Shown: in pieces, positions 16,986 through 25,276 of the stretch
Position numbering within the stretch: the first letter of the stretch is position 1
Layout: each line of letters starts with the position of its first letter
Assembly: GCA_044375555.1 (NCBI GenBank)
Contig: JBILML010000003.1
Coordinates: 62,001-126,000 of the forward strand
DNA: 64,000 nt
Reading direction: 5' to 3'
From: UBA967 sp044375555
GTDB taxonomy: Bacteria > Verrucomicrobiota > Verrucomicrobiia > Chthoniobacterales > Terrimicrobiaceae
Notes under the pieces: model-generated
The model's database searches: none
The model's input: only the letters and a program-made list of their open reading frames with translations
Told to the model about the DNA's origin: nothing
Translations under genes and position numbers: made by a program

Positions 16986-17272
16986 TGTGCCGGATTTTTT
17001 TCCAGAGTGGAGAGGAGAAGGTGGGAGTGGAGTTGTTGGACATACAACTCGGCCTCCTCGCGGGAGCCGCTCCAGACGATCGAGCGTCCGCTTTTGTGGA
17101 CTTCCATCATGTGGCGCTCGGCTTTTTCGCGGGGAAATCCAAAGACTCGGCGGAAGACCATGGCGACATAGCTCATAAGGTTCACAGGGTCGTTGTGAAC
17201 CACGACATTCCAGACGGAATCGAGATCGGATTTGTCCTTGGTCTTGATTTCGGGAGTGTCGAGTGCGGGCAT
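16982..17272 (-). CDS. clpS: ATP-dependent Clp protease adaptor ClpS
   Basis: 96 residues from the ATG at 17272. The core WNVVVHNDPVNLMSYV is the ClpS signature, with the D-N-D type residues that hold the N-degron amino group. It is followed by MMEVHKSGRSIVWSG and the C-terminal helix. ClpS delivers N-end-rule substrates to ClpA/ClpC-ClpP. A longer frame to 17485 is proline-rich read-through and rejected. It overlaps the following gene by 4 bp and starts 13 bp after the preceding one, giving a three-gene operon. Confidence 0.93.
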   Translation of the reverse strand: MPALDTPEIKTKDKSDLDSVWNVVVHNDPVNLMSYVAMVFRRVFGFPREKAERHMMEVHKSGRSIVWSGSREEAELYVQQLHSHLLLSTLEKNPAQ

Positions 17273-17285
17273 CTCGGGGATGGGA

Positions 17286-17846
17286 TCAGGCGGCGTGGAG
17301 CGAGGTTTTGGCTGGCTTGGCGCCGGCGAGGCAAGCCTCGAGAATCGGCCAAAGCGAGTCGATCGGTGCGGCACGCATTTCGAGAAACAGCAGAGCGGCG
17401 CGGGTGGTCGGGAGGGGGATGTGGAAAACGGCGGCGCGGGCGGCGAAGACGACGGCGAGGTGACCGGGAGAGGAGCCGGAAGCAACGGCGGCGAGGAATT
17501 TGAGGAGGGCGGGTTCGTTGGCAGGGGCGGAGAATTGGGTGGCGAGTTGGCGGCCGGCGGTGCGGGAGGATTTGGCCAAGGGTCCAGCGAGTTGGAGGTC
17601 GAGTTTCTGGTCGACTTCGATCAACTCGCGGCATCCGATTTTGCCAACGGCGAGGGCGGCTTCTAGGGCGGGCGAAAGGCAGGGAATCCACACGGAGTCG
17701 CGCCAGTTGGTGAGTTCCGACGCGGCGGCGGGATTGCCATGGAAGGTGGCGGGTCCCATCGAATCGAGGCATGGTGCACAGAGCCGGGCGACGCGAAAGA
17801 TTTCGGCGCGCATTTCTGTTGGTGACATTTCCCCGGCTGATTTCAT
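17286..17846 (-). CDS. Hypothetical protein upstream of clpS
   Basis: 186 residues from the ATG at 17846; a TTG two codons earlier and ATGs at 17828 and nearby are alternatives. Alanine-rich, mostly helical, with a weakly hydrophobic central stretch (HLAVVFAARAAVFHIPL). It contains two Cys in LCAPCLDSMG near the N-terminus. No family is recognised. It is the first gene of the clpS operon, divergent from the TPR/Exb operon across about 250-290 bp. Confidence 0.5.
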   Translation of the reverse strand: MKSAGEMSPTEMRAEIFRVARLCAPCLDSMGPATFHGNPAAASELTNWRDSVWIPCLSPALEAALAVGKIGCRELIEVDQKLDLQLAGPLAKSSRTAGRQLATQFSAPANEPALLKFLAAVASGSSPGHLAVVFAARAAVFHIPLPTTRAALLFLEMRAAPIDSLWPILEACLAGAKPAKTSLHAA

Positions 17847-18065
17847 GGGCAAAACCTAACAGGTCATGAAAATTGCGCAGTTGGAAAATGACGCGCAGCG
17901 AAGATTTCGAATATCGGGAGGGGCAGGCTGACACTCGGTGGAAGGGGGCCCAGCTTGCGAAAACTAGAACAAACGAACTATTGACGAAAAATCCACGAAG
18001 CAAGAGGACTTAAAGGGCATTTCCCCATACCCATGTCCTGCCTAACCGTTGCTCCCATGTCGGGT

Positions 18066-18102
18066 ATTAGATTCTAAGTTTTTCGGAATTAAAAAATCTA
18101 AT
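18066..18102. repeat. Hairpin in the leader of the TPR/Exb operon
   Basis: ATTAGATT (18066-18073) and AATCTAAT (18095-18102) are perfect reverse complements around a 21-nt A/T-rich loop. The second arm covers the upstream candidate ATG (18101) of the TPR gene, which would be occluded if that start were used. The region 17847-18065 has no gene. Confidence 0.5.
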
Positions 18103-18139
18103 GTCAGGCTCATCCCCCGCCTTTTGGTTCAAAAATTCC

Positions 18140-21037
18140 ATGACCGTGCAGGTCGTGTCGTTTTTATATCTCAGCGGCATTTTGCTGTTTGTGAATGGGT
18201 ATTCCGCGAGGGCACAAGAGTCGGCGCCTGCTGCGCCCTCGATGGAAAACGCCACTGGCGACGAGCTTTACGATATGGCAGAAAAGTTTTTCAGAGAGAA
18301 AAACTTCAAGGATGCCCTGACGGCCTACAAGCTCTTCCAAACTGAATACGGGTCAGCCCCTGAATCCGTAAATGCCAACTTCAACGCGTTCTACCCGATC
18401 GCGATTTGTCATGTTTATGTCTCGGATTTTCCGGGGGCGATAGTGGCGATCAATGAGGCTCTGACCAAAGAACCCCCAACCCCCAAGATTAAGCTAACTG
18501 ATGCCCAGCGCCATGATTTAACTTTTTGGCTCGGGATGACCGAATTTCAGTTAAAAAACTATGCACAAGCCAGAGAAGCACTGGAAAAGTTCATCGCTCT
18601 TTTTCCCGCAGGCTCAGAGAAAAAATCTTATTTCGTCAAAAAAAACCCCGCAGCAGCGCGAATCGGTGAAGCGCGTTCTACGATTGGCATCACTTACATC
18701 CTAGAGGAGAAATTCCGAGAAGCAGTCGATTTTTACACGAAGCTCAAGCCGAGCCTCTCGCCCGATGCACGAGGGAGGGCGGTCATTTTCGAGCTCTACG
18801 CGTTGGAGCGGCTCGGGGACTTTGATGCGGAGATGAAGGTAGTGGCCGAGGAATATCCGAAGATGGGCGACATCGCCCAGTTGATCTCGTTCCAGACCAT
18901 GACACTTCGCCTCGGCAACCACTGGTTCAAGGTCGGTGAGTATCGCAAAGCGATCCTATGTCTACAAAGGGTGTGGACCTTCGACAGGTTGATCAAGCAT
19001 CAGGATAGCCGACTCGTAGACCTTAAAAGCAAACTCAAAGCGGCGGAGGCGAACGCCGACGATCCTTATGCAAAAATCCTCTACGGTCGATTGGTTGGCG
19101 AAGTCGGTCGTGAACTCGAAAACTTCCGAAAAACCCCGAATTTCGATGCCTCCATGCGTTTTCGCCTTGCGATTGCCTATCTTCAGATGAAGCGCTACCG
19201 CGAAGCCGCATTGATCATGGACAACATGATCGATGTCTTGCCGCAGGATCCAACAACCGAACAGGCCGCGATCAATATCATCCGCTGCTGGAACTCGCTT
19301 GAGGATTTGCCAAACATGATCCTCTCCGCACAAAAGTTCGCAAAACTTTTTCCCGCATCAGCACACCTCGCTGAGGCGCGTTTCATGGAGGCCGATGCAC
19401 TCCTTGCCCTCTTTAGGCCTGATGAAGCCGCCGCCGCCTACCTCAAGATCGCTGAGGATTTTCCCAAAAATCCGAGAGCCCCTGAAGCCCGCTTCATGCG
19501 TTCGTTCGCCTTGCTGCAAGCCGAGAAAAACATGGAGGCCGCTGAGTCGTTTCGGGATTTCGTAAAACGACACCCCGACCACGCTCGTGCCGAAGCCGCT
19601 GCCTACTGGATCGCCATGTCCTACTCCTACGACAAGCAATACGAGCCGTGTCGCAAGCTGGTTGGTGAGTATTTGGCTAAATACCCCGACGGCATGTATC
19701 GCGGGCAGGCCAACTTCCGCAAGGCCTATTGCCTCCAGCAAATGGAAAAATTCCCGTCTGCTATCGACGAATTTCACGCTTACCTGGAGGCCTTCCCCGG
19801 CGAGGCCGAAAATAGCGAGGCCCGCATTCTGCTCGGGAACGCACTCATGAACGAAGGCTTCATCGAGGACGGCATCGCGGAGTTCAAAAAAATCCCACCC
19901 GATGAGGTAAAACCCTACGAGGAAGGTGTCTTCCGGACGGCCGAGGCGCTCAAACTTCTGGAGGAATACGATCAATACCGCGACTTCATGCAGGAGTTCG
20001 TCGATAAATATCCGCGATCAACCCGTGTGGGTGAGGCTATTGGAAACCTGGGTTGGTATTGGCGCAAGCAGGAGCAGCCCGAAAAAGCCCGGGAACTTTA
20101 CCGCAAAGCCATTCTCGACCTCGGCAATGACCCAGCGATCCGCTCGGTGGAAGACCTTTTTCTACCCCTTGCGCGTTTCTATCGGACTCCCGAAGAGATG
20201 GCCCAGTATCTCGATTGGCTGCGCGACCAAACAGCTCTGGCCGAAAAAAACAAAGCACGCACCCTCCAAATCCGCCTCCTTTGGGCCCAAGCTCAGGCGC
20301 TCCGAAAATCCGACCCTGCCCAGTCCCAGAACATCCTGATCCAAGCCGCCAGCAAAGCCGATGTCCGTGAGGACAGCCCCGCGATGCTCGTGGACTTCGC
20401 CAATGCCCTCCTTGAGGCCAAACGCGAGAAAGACGGCGAAACAATGCTCCGCGACACCCTTCGCTGGAACCCCCGCGCGCTGCAGAAAGACCGCATCCTT
20501 GCCTCCCTCGGCGATATCGAGCTCCAGCGCGGCAACGAAACTGAAGCCTTGGCTCTCTACACTCGATTCGTAAAAGAAAACCTCGGTTCTGCCATCTTCG
20601 GACCAACTATGCTCGCAAAAGCCAAGCTCCACGCCAAGCGGGGAGAAAACACGCAAGTCCGCGAGACACTGGACACTCTCCTTGGCACGGAAACGGTCCA
20701 AACCGAACTCAAAGCCGAGGCGCTTTTCACGATGGGCGACCTTTACATGAAGGAAAACAACCCGGCCAAAGCCGTTCCCTATTTCATCCAGGTTTATAAT
20801 ATGTATGGACGCTGGAAGCCATGGGTCGCCAAGTCCTACCTGCAAAGCGCGGAGGCATTGGCCAAGCTCAATGAGACCGACAAGGCCCGCCGCACCCTCC
20901 AGGAAATGCTCACGAAAACCGAACTCGAGGAATTGCCCGAATTCCCGCTCGCCAAGGAACGCCTCCAATCCCTCGGAGGTCCGCTCCCGCCAGCGCCCGC
21001 CGATCAAACCGCCCCACCCACCCCGGCCCAAGGATGA
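18140..21037 (+). CDS. Large periplasmic TPR-repeat protein
   Basis: 965 residues from the ATG at 18140, 978 from 18101. The later start is preferred because it begins directly before the hydrophobic signal (VVSFLYLSGILLFVNGYSARA) and avoids the leader hairpin. The mature chain is a nearly continuous array of TPR/Sel1-like helices of the YbgF/BamD kind, for example AEKFFREKNFKDALTAYKLF and PEARFMRSFALLQAEKNMEA, ending in a Pro/Ala tail. Such solenoids act as periplasmic scaffolds. It is coupled by an ATGA overlap to the next TPR gene and heads the exbB/exbD operon, so a role in energised envelope transport or assembly is inferred. Confidence 0.8.
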   Translation: MTVQVVSFLYLSGILLFVNGYSARAQESAPAAPSMENATGDELYDMAEKFFREKNFKDALTAYKLFQTEYGSAPESVNANFNAFYPIAICHVYVSDFPGAIVAINEALTKEPPTPKIKLTDAQRHDLTFWLGMTEFQLKNYAQAREALEKFIALFPAGSEKKSYFVKKNPAAARIGEARSTIGITYILEEKFREAVDFYTKLKPSLSPDARGRAVIFELYALERLGDFDAEMKVVAEEYPKMGDIAQLISFQTMTLRLGNHWFKVGEYRKAILCLQRVWTFDRLIKHQDSRLVDLKSKLKAAEANADDPYAKILYGRLVGEVGRELENFRKTPNFDASMRFRLAIAYLQMKRYREAALIMDNMIDVLPQDPTTEQAAINIIRCWNSLEDLPNMILSAQKFAKLFPASAHLAEARFMEADALLALFRPDEAAAAYLKIAEDFPKNPRAPEARFMRSFALLQAEKNMEAAESFRDFVKRHPDHARAEAAAYWIAMSYSYDKQYEPCRKLVGEYLAKYPDGMYRGQANFRKAYCLQQMEKFPSAIDEFHAYLEAFPGEAENSEARILLGNALMNEGFIEDGIAEFKKIPPDEVKPYEEGVFRTAEALKLLEEYDQYRDFMQEFVDKYPRSTRVGEAIGNLGWYWRKQEQPEKARELYRKAILDLGNDPAIRSVEDLFLPLARFYRTPEEMAQYLDWLRDQTALAEKNKARTLQIRLLWAQAQALRKSDPAQSQNILIQAASKADVREDSPAMLVDFANALLEAKREKDGETMLRDTLRWNPRALQKDRILASLGDIELQRGNETEALALYTRFVKENLGSAIFGPTMLAKAKLHAKRGENTQVRETLDTLLGTETVQTELKAEALFTMGDLYMKENNPAKAVPYFIQVYNMYGRWKPWVAKSYLQSAEALAKLNETDKARRTLQEMLTKTELEELPEFPLAKERLQSLGGPLPPAPADQTAPPTPAQG

Positions 21038-22092
21038 TCCGTCTCGCCCTCACATTCCTGTTCGCCACCGCCCTGCTCGCCTCGGCGCAGGATGTCCTTT
21101 TGCTCAAAAATGGATCAAGCCGCACCGGACGGGTTATCTCTGCTGATGACTCGACGATCCGGCTCCGCGTTTCTTTAGCGCCGATGGGGTCTGGCAGCTC
21201 ATCGACAAACGCTTTAACCGGAGCCGCCTCAGCCACGATTGGCATTCCCCGAGCCGATGTCGAATCGATCGCGTTCCAAGCCGATCCCGAGCGCGATGAC
21301 CGCCTGCGCTCGGCGACTCCCGACCGCCTTTACGAGGTCGAAAACGAGTGGAAACGCACCCAACCGTGGATTTCCTTCCCCCGCTCCCCGGCCGGCTCGA
21401 TCGGTTGCAAACTCGGCGAACTCATGCTGCTGACCAAAGACCCCGCCAAAGCCACCGCCGCCATCGAACTTTTTGAGCTCATCGAAAAACAATCCTGGAG
21501 CGACCAAGACAAAGCCCGCGCCAAGCAGGGTCGGCTCCGCGGCATGGTGGCCACGGGCCGCGCCGCCGAGGCGATCGAACAAGCCAAACTCCTCGCCGCC
21601 GAATCCGAGGATCCTGAAATCCTCATCGAGGCCAATTACATCATGGCCCAAGCCGCCGAGCAGGATTTCAAGGCCTTCCTCGAGGAAAACCCCCGCTGGG
21701 AGCAGGACCCATATGTCATCGACAAGCGCCACCACCTCTACAACCGCGTGCTCGAGCTCTACCTCTACCCAAGCCTTTTCTACGGCTCCGATGAAATCCG
21801 GTCCGCCCGTGGGCTCTGGGGCGCTGTGAGTATCTACCGCACCTCGAAACAAGTCCCCCTCGCCATCGAAACCGCGCGCGACATCACCGTTCTCCACCCC
21901 GCCACCACCGAGGCCAAACTCTCCCAAGAATTTCTCGCCTCCCTCAAACCCGAGGAACTCGCCAGCGACTTCGAAGCCGACGCCCGCAAGGAACTCGAAG
22001 AAGGCATGACCAAATCTCCGGCTCCCACTCCGGAACCATCACCCGAGCCCGAATCCACAAAACCTGAAACGAAGAAAAAGAAAAAAACATGA
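21034..22092 (+). CDS. Second periplasmic TPR protein
   Basis: 352 residues with a signal peptide (MIRLALTFLFATALLASAQ). A beta-rich segment (DVLLLKNGSSRTGRVISADD, 20-39) of the type found in SHD1-like small domains precedes helical repeats (about 110-320) and a Pro/Glu/Lys-rich tail (about 325-352). It is joined by ATGA overlaps to both the upstream TPR gene (21034-21037) and the ExbB gene (22089-22092), strong evidence for stoichiometric co-expression. Confidence 0.75.
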   Translation: MIRLALTFLFATALLASAQDVLLLKNGSSRTGRVISADDSTIRLRVSLAPMGSGSSSTNALTGAASATIGIPRADVESIAFQADPERDDRLRSATPDRLYEVENEWKRTQPWISFPRSPAGSIGCKLGELMLLTKDPAKATAAIELFELIEKQSWSDQDKARAKQGRLRGMVATGRAAEAIEQAKLLAAESEDPEILIEANYIMAQAAEQDFKAFLEENPRWEQDPYVIDKRHHLYNRVLELYLYPSLFYGSDEIRSARGLWGAVSIYRTSKQVPLAIETARDITVLHPATTEAKLSQEFLASLKPEELASDFEADARKELEEGMTKSPAPTPEPSPEPESTKPETKKKKKT

Positions 22093-22883
22093 CAACCAAA
22101 CACATCCTCGCCACCGCCTGCCTGGCGGCCATCGCCATCGTGTCCATCCCGCCGTTGTCGGCCCAAGACGCCGCTCCCGCACCTGCAGCCAGTCCAGCCG
22201 CACCGGCGCCGAAGGACAAAACCCTCCTTGATTCCTTCAATGCGGGCGGCCCCCTCATGTGGCCCCTGCTCCTCTGCTCCATCGGCACCACCGCCGTCGG
22301 CATCTATTGCTTCCTCCAGATCAACGGCAAAAAAATGATGCCCAAGGCTCAGGTCGAGGCCATTGGCCAATTCATGCAGGCGCGCGATGCCTCTTCGGCC
22401 TACTCGCTCTGTCACAGCCAGCCCAATGTTTTTGCCAACTGCATCTCCGCCGCCATGCTCAAAGTGAATTTCGAACGCGACCTCGCCAACAAAGCCTCGA
22501 TGGAACAAGCCGCCGGGGAAACCCTCGCCAATGAGGAAACCAAGCTCAACCTCTGGGTGAACTACCTCAATGTCTTCGCCACCATCGGCCCGATGCTCGG
22601 CCTCCTCGGCACCGTCACCGGCATGATCGCCTCCTTCGACATGCTCGCCGCCGGCAAATCCGAACCCGCCGACCTCGCCGGCGGTATCGGCGAGGCGATG
22701 ATCACCACCGCCGGAGGGCTCTTCGTCGGCATCCCCGCGATGTTCCTGTATTTCTATTTCCGCAACCTTCTCCAAATCAACATCGCAAACATCCAGAAAC
22801 GCGCCACCTTCATGCTCGATCTCCTCAGCGGCGAAATCAAACTCGAGGGCTCCAGCGCCGAATTCGAGCAGCCCACCGAGTAA
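22089..22883 (+). CDS. exbB: ExbB/TolQ/MotA-type proton channel
   Basis: 264 residues. An N-terminal hydrophobic segment or signal (about 9-27) and an Ala/Pro linker are followed by the three-helix MotA/TolQ/ExbB core. The core has helix GPLMWPLLLCSIGTTAVGIY and the conserved pair TIGPMLGLLGTVTGMI and AMITTAGGLFVGIPAMFLY. With ExbD it converts proton-motive force into work across the periplasm. The extended N-terminus with a signal-like region is typical of ExbB from PVC bacteria. Overlaps the TPR gene by 4 bp. Confidence 0.9.
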   Translation: MTTKHILATACLAAIAIVSIPPLSAQDAAPAPAASPAAPAPKDKTLLDSFNAGGPLMWPLLLCSIGTTAVGIYCFLQINGKKMMPKAQVEAIGQFMQARDASSAYSLCHSQPNVFANCISAAMLKVNFERDLANKASMEQAAGETLANEETKLNLWVNYLNVFATIGPMLGLLGTVTGMIASFDMLAAGKSEPADLAGGIGEAMITTAGGLFVGIPAMFLYFYFRNLLQINIANIQKRATFMLDLLSGEIKLEGSSAEFEQPTE

Positions 22884-22889
22884 TCCCAG

Positions 22890-22920
22890 CTCCGTGTCCT
22901 CTGTGTTCTCTGTGGTCAAT
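22890..22920 (-). repeat. Dispersed 31-bp intergenic repeat, copy 2
   Basis: Reverse complement of the copy at 16456-16486 (minus strand begins ATTGACCACAGAGAACACAG). It lies in the gap between exbB and exbD. Confidence 0.6.
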
Positions 22921-22931
22921 CATTCGGATTC

Positions 22932-23339
22932 ATGAAAATCGCCAAAAAACAGGAAGACGAAATCGGGTTCCAACTCGCCCCGATGATCGATATGACGTTT
23001 TTGCTCCTGATTTTTTTCATGGTGACCACCAAGATTTCGAAGGACCAAGTGAAGGTGGACATCAAACTCCCCACCGCCGCGAACGCCACGATCCCCAACG
23101 ACATCTCGAACCGCGACATCATCTCCATCGATGGCACCGGTGCGTATTACATCGGCCAGACCCCCGCGACGAAAAAGGAACTCACCGCCCACCTCAAGGA
23201 ACGCTTCAAAGTCACCCCGCCCCTCCGCCTCTACATCCGCGCCGACAAAAACACCCCCGGCAAGCAGATCAAGGAACTGATGCGCATCGCCGCCGAAGCC
23301 GGTGCCGTGAATGTGATCTTCGGCACCTACCAGGATTAA
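22932..23339 (+). CDS. exbD: ExbD/TolR-type protein 1
   Basis: 135 residues. A short cytoplasmic start is followed by the single membrane helix APMIDMTFLLLIFFMV, with the proton-carrying Asp in MID, then a periplasmic domain of about 90 residues (ending INVIFGTY-type strand). ExbD pairs with ExbB to form the proton-driven motor. Two different exbD genes in tandem suggest a heterodimer or two alternative motors. Confidence 0.9.
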   Translation: MKIAKKQEDEIGFQLAPMIDMTFLLLIFFMVTTKISKDQVKVDIKLPTAANATIPNDISNRDIISIDGTGAYYIGQTPATKKELTAHLKERFKVTPPLRLYIRADKNTPGKQIKELMRIAAEAGAVNVIFGTYQD

Positions 23340-23356
23340 TGAACGCCTTCACGACA

Positions 23357-23385
23357 TCCCCTCGTAGCGGAACTCGGAACGAGTT
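23357..23385. repeat. Short palindromic intergenic repeat
   Basis: Contains the palindrome AACTCG-GAA-CGAGTT within CGTAGCGGAACTCGGAACGA. It sits in the 87-bp gap between the two exbD genes and looks like a dispersed repeat family rather than a terminator. Confidence 0.4.
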
Positions 23386-23426
23386 TCGAAGCCCCGCGCC
23401 ACTTAAAACTTAAAAACTTCCTCTCC

Positions 23427-23873
23427 ATGCAACTCCGCCGAAAAGACACCCAGACCGTCGAAATGCAGATGGGCCCCATGATCGACATGGTGTTCCTCCT
23501 GCTCGTCTTTTTCATGGTCTCAGCCAAGCCGATCAAGCAGGAGAGCGATGTGAATATCGGTCTCCCCGGCACCGTCTCCCAAGAAGAAGTCGTGGACATC
23601 CCCGACGAGCAACGCATCAAAATCCAACCCGATGGAACCGTAATCCTGAACGACCAACCGCTCGAGTCCCCACAGAACCAAGTGCTGAACCAACTCACCG
23701 CCACGCTCAAGCGGTTCAAGGAATCCGCCGACGCCAATAAAAGCGAAGCCCTCGTCACCATCGACCCCGACGATCAGGCGAACCACCAACGCATCGTCGC
23801 CGTGCTGAACGCCTGCGCCGTCGCCCAAATCACCGGAGTCACCTTCGCCGACTCCTCGCAGGAGGAGGAATAA
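23427..23873 (+). CDS. exbD: ExbD/TolR-type protein 2
   Basis: 148 residues with the membrane helix GPMIDMVFLLLVFFMVSA, again with Asp in MID, and a larger periplasmic domain. It differs clearly in sequence from the first ExbD. It is 4 bp upstream of the vWA-domain gene and 87 bp after the first exbD. Confidence 0.9.
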   Translation: MQLRRKDTQTVEMQMGPMIDMVFLLLVFFMVSAKPIKQESDVNIGLPGTVSQEEVVDIPDEQRIKIQPDGTVILNDQPLESPQNQVLNQLTATLKRFKESADANKSEALVTIDPDDQANHQRIVAVLNACAVAQITGVTFADSSQEEE

Positions 23874-23877
23874 ACCC

Positions 23878-24873
23878 ATGGCTGCCATCGAATCCCTACT
23901 CAGCGAAGACGCCGGCGCCAAAAAACGCCGCATTCGGATGGTCATTTCCATCCTCATCGGTGTCTTGTTGCTTCATGTGGCAGCCGGAGTCATCGCCGGC
24001 ATTTTCATCGTCGCCAAATACATCTTCCCGCCCCCCGCCAATTTTGTGGTGAAAAAAGACATCCGCCTCCCAGCGAAAAAGCGCGAGCACAAGATGAACA
24101 TGGCCGCTGCGGATGCCATCGCCCCCAAGCCAGCGCTCAATGACAAGATGCAAAGCTCCCGACCGACCGCCTTCTCCCTGCCTGATGTGCCAGATATGCC
24201 TCTGGATCAGATGCTCCCCCTCGACCCCTCGCAACTGATGTCCGACCAGATGACCTCGCTCTCCACTTCCGATGCGCTAGGCACATCTTCCGGTTCTGGT
24301 TCTGCAGGGAGTGGCGGATTTGGTGGAAAAGGTGTCAGTTTCCTTGGGATCGAATCAAACGGTGATCGAATCCTTTTTATCTTCGATGCATCACAGACGG
24401 TTCCAAAAGCAGCAGCTGCAGCCGGTTTTCCCTACGAGAAAATCCAAGAGGAAATGCGAAATCTTATCAAAAAAATGCATATTTCGGCGCGGTTTGGAAT
24501 TTCTTTCCATAACGAGTTATCTACAAATAATTTTAAATCTGATCTCGCTCCCAACAGCAAAACAAACCGAAATGCGGCAGATTCCTGGGTTACTCAGATG
24601 TTCTCTCAAGGAAAAGCAATTGGTGGTCCACCGCCTGGGGGGTTAGAGGGTGCCTTTACACTGGCCAAAAAAATCAAACCAGACGTTGTTTTTATTATCA
24701 CTGATGGGGATTATCGGGAACTGGGTAACTGTAAAAAAATTGCTGCGGAAATCAAAGATGAAAACGGCAAACTTTCGCAAATTAACATCATCTTGTTTGC
24801 CCCGAAAGGACATCGATTGGAGGCTATAAAAGATATCGCTAAAAGCAACAAGATCAATGTTATAGTCAAGTAG
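23878..24873 (+). CDS. TM protein with periplasmic vWA domain, in the TonB position
   Basis: 331 residues. A cytoplasmic N-terminus and one membrane helix (RMVISILIGVLLLHVAAGVI, about 20-39) are followed by a linker rich in K, P, M and G (about 55-145). This is the layout of TonB/TolA. In place of a TonB C-terminal domain there is a von Willebrand A-like domain: ILFIFDASQT (MIDAS-like, D-x-S-x-T) and DVVFIITDGDYRE. vWA domains bind protein ligands through a metal. Base composition drops sharply at about 24340; one sampled 60-bp line (24481-24540) is 32% G+C while the first half is clearly GC-rich. This suggests the domain was acquired or exchanged. Last gene of the TPR/Exb operon. Confidence 0.7.
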   Translation: MAAIESLLSEDAGAKKRRIRMVISILIGVLLLHVAAGVIAGIFIVAKYIFPPPANFVVKKDIRLPAKKREHKMNMAAADAIAPKPALNDKMQSSRPTAFSLPDVPDMPLDQMLPLDPSQLMSDQMTSLSTSDALGTSSGSGSAGSGGFGGKGVSFLGIESNGDRILFIFDASQTVPKAAAAAGFPYEKIQEEMRNLIKKMHISARFGISFHNELSTNNFKSDLAPNSKTNRNAADSWVTQMFSQGKAIGGPPPGGLEGAFTLAKKIKPDVVFIITDGDYRELGNCKKIAAEIKDENGKLSQINIILFAPKGHRLEAIKDIAKSNKINVIVK

Positions 24874-24895
24874 CAGCTTGTTTCTCGAATAGGTC

Positions 24896-25060
24896 TTAAA
24901 TACTGAAATTAAAAAGGCTGTAGCCGAGTGGGTTCTTGTGGTTATCGCGCTGACGGTCCATTTCGACTTCGATAATGCTGGTGTCGATTTTTATTGGGCC
25001 GAACCTTTCTGGAGGACTACGTGAATAATACCAATCTCTCTCGCAAATGCGACTTTCGGA
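24896..25060 (-). pseudogene. Possible C-terminal remnant of an unrecognised gene
   Basis: A minus-strand frame without a start codon reads ERFGPIKIDTSIIEVEMD and, 11 residues further on, GYSLFNFSI, then TAA at 24898-24896. The residue mix looks protein-like and the codons resemble local genes, but the frame is cut by the palindromic element at 25069-25133. The rest of 24874-25276 holds that element and a hairpin, and no gene. Confidence 0.3.
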
Positions 25061-25068
25061 GGTTTTAT

Positions 25069-25133
25069 TGTAGGGCAGGCGTCCCGCCTGCCATCGAACG
25101 ACTTACCCACGCAGGCGAGACGCCCGCGCTACA
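25069..25133. repeat. Palindromic element, GCGGGCGTC family, intergenic copy
   Basis: Arms 25069-25091 and 25111-25133 are 23 bp with three mismatches around a 19-bp spacer. Core GGCGTCCCGCCTGC and its complement. The same GGGCGTCCCGCC core forms the arms of the element inside menE (50284-50354). Confidence 0.75.
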
Positions 25134-25142
25134 TTCAGAAGT

Positions 25143-25163
25143 CCAAAAGCAAGCTGCTTTTGG
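25143..25163. terminator. Hairpin between convergent Exb and flagellar operons
   Basis: CCAAAAGCA / TGCTTTTGG, 9-bp perfect stem with loop AGC, between the ends of the plus-strand Exb operon and the minus-strand flagellar operon. The flanks are only moderately T- or A-rich, so termination is plausible rather than certain. Confidence 0.45.
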
Positions 25164-25276
25164 TATAATTCCCTAGTATCATTCTGTTGGTAACTTTATC
25201 CAGTTGATTTTATTATTGGAAATCTAACAGGTGGAGGGGGTTTCGTAGGGGGGGATATTTACTCCCCGAGCGAGAA

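Noticed and set aside
16982..17485. Longer ClpS with a 71-residue N-terminal extension
   Set aside because: The extension is Pro/Ser-rich antisense read-through of the neighbouring gene; the ATG at 17272 gives the normal ClpS length.
17286..17846. UreF-like urease accessory protein
   Set aside because: Only a vague helical resemblance and a GRQLATQF stretch; no urease genes in the window.
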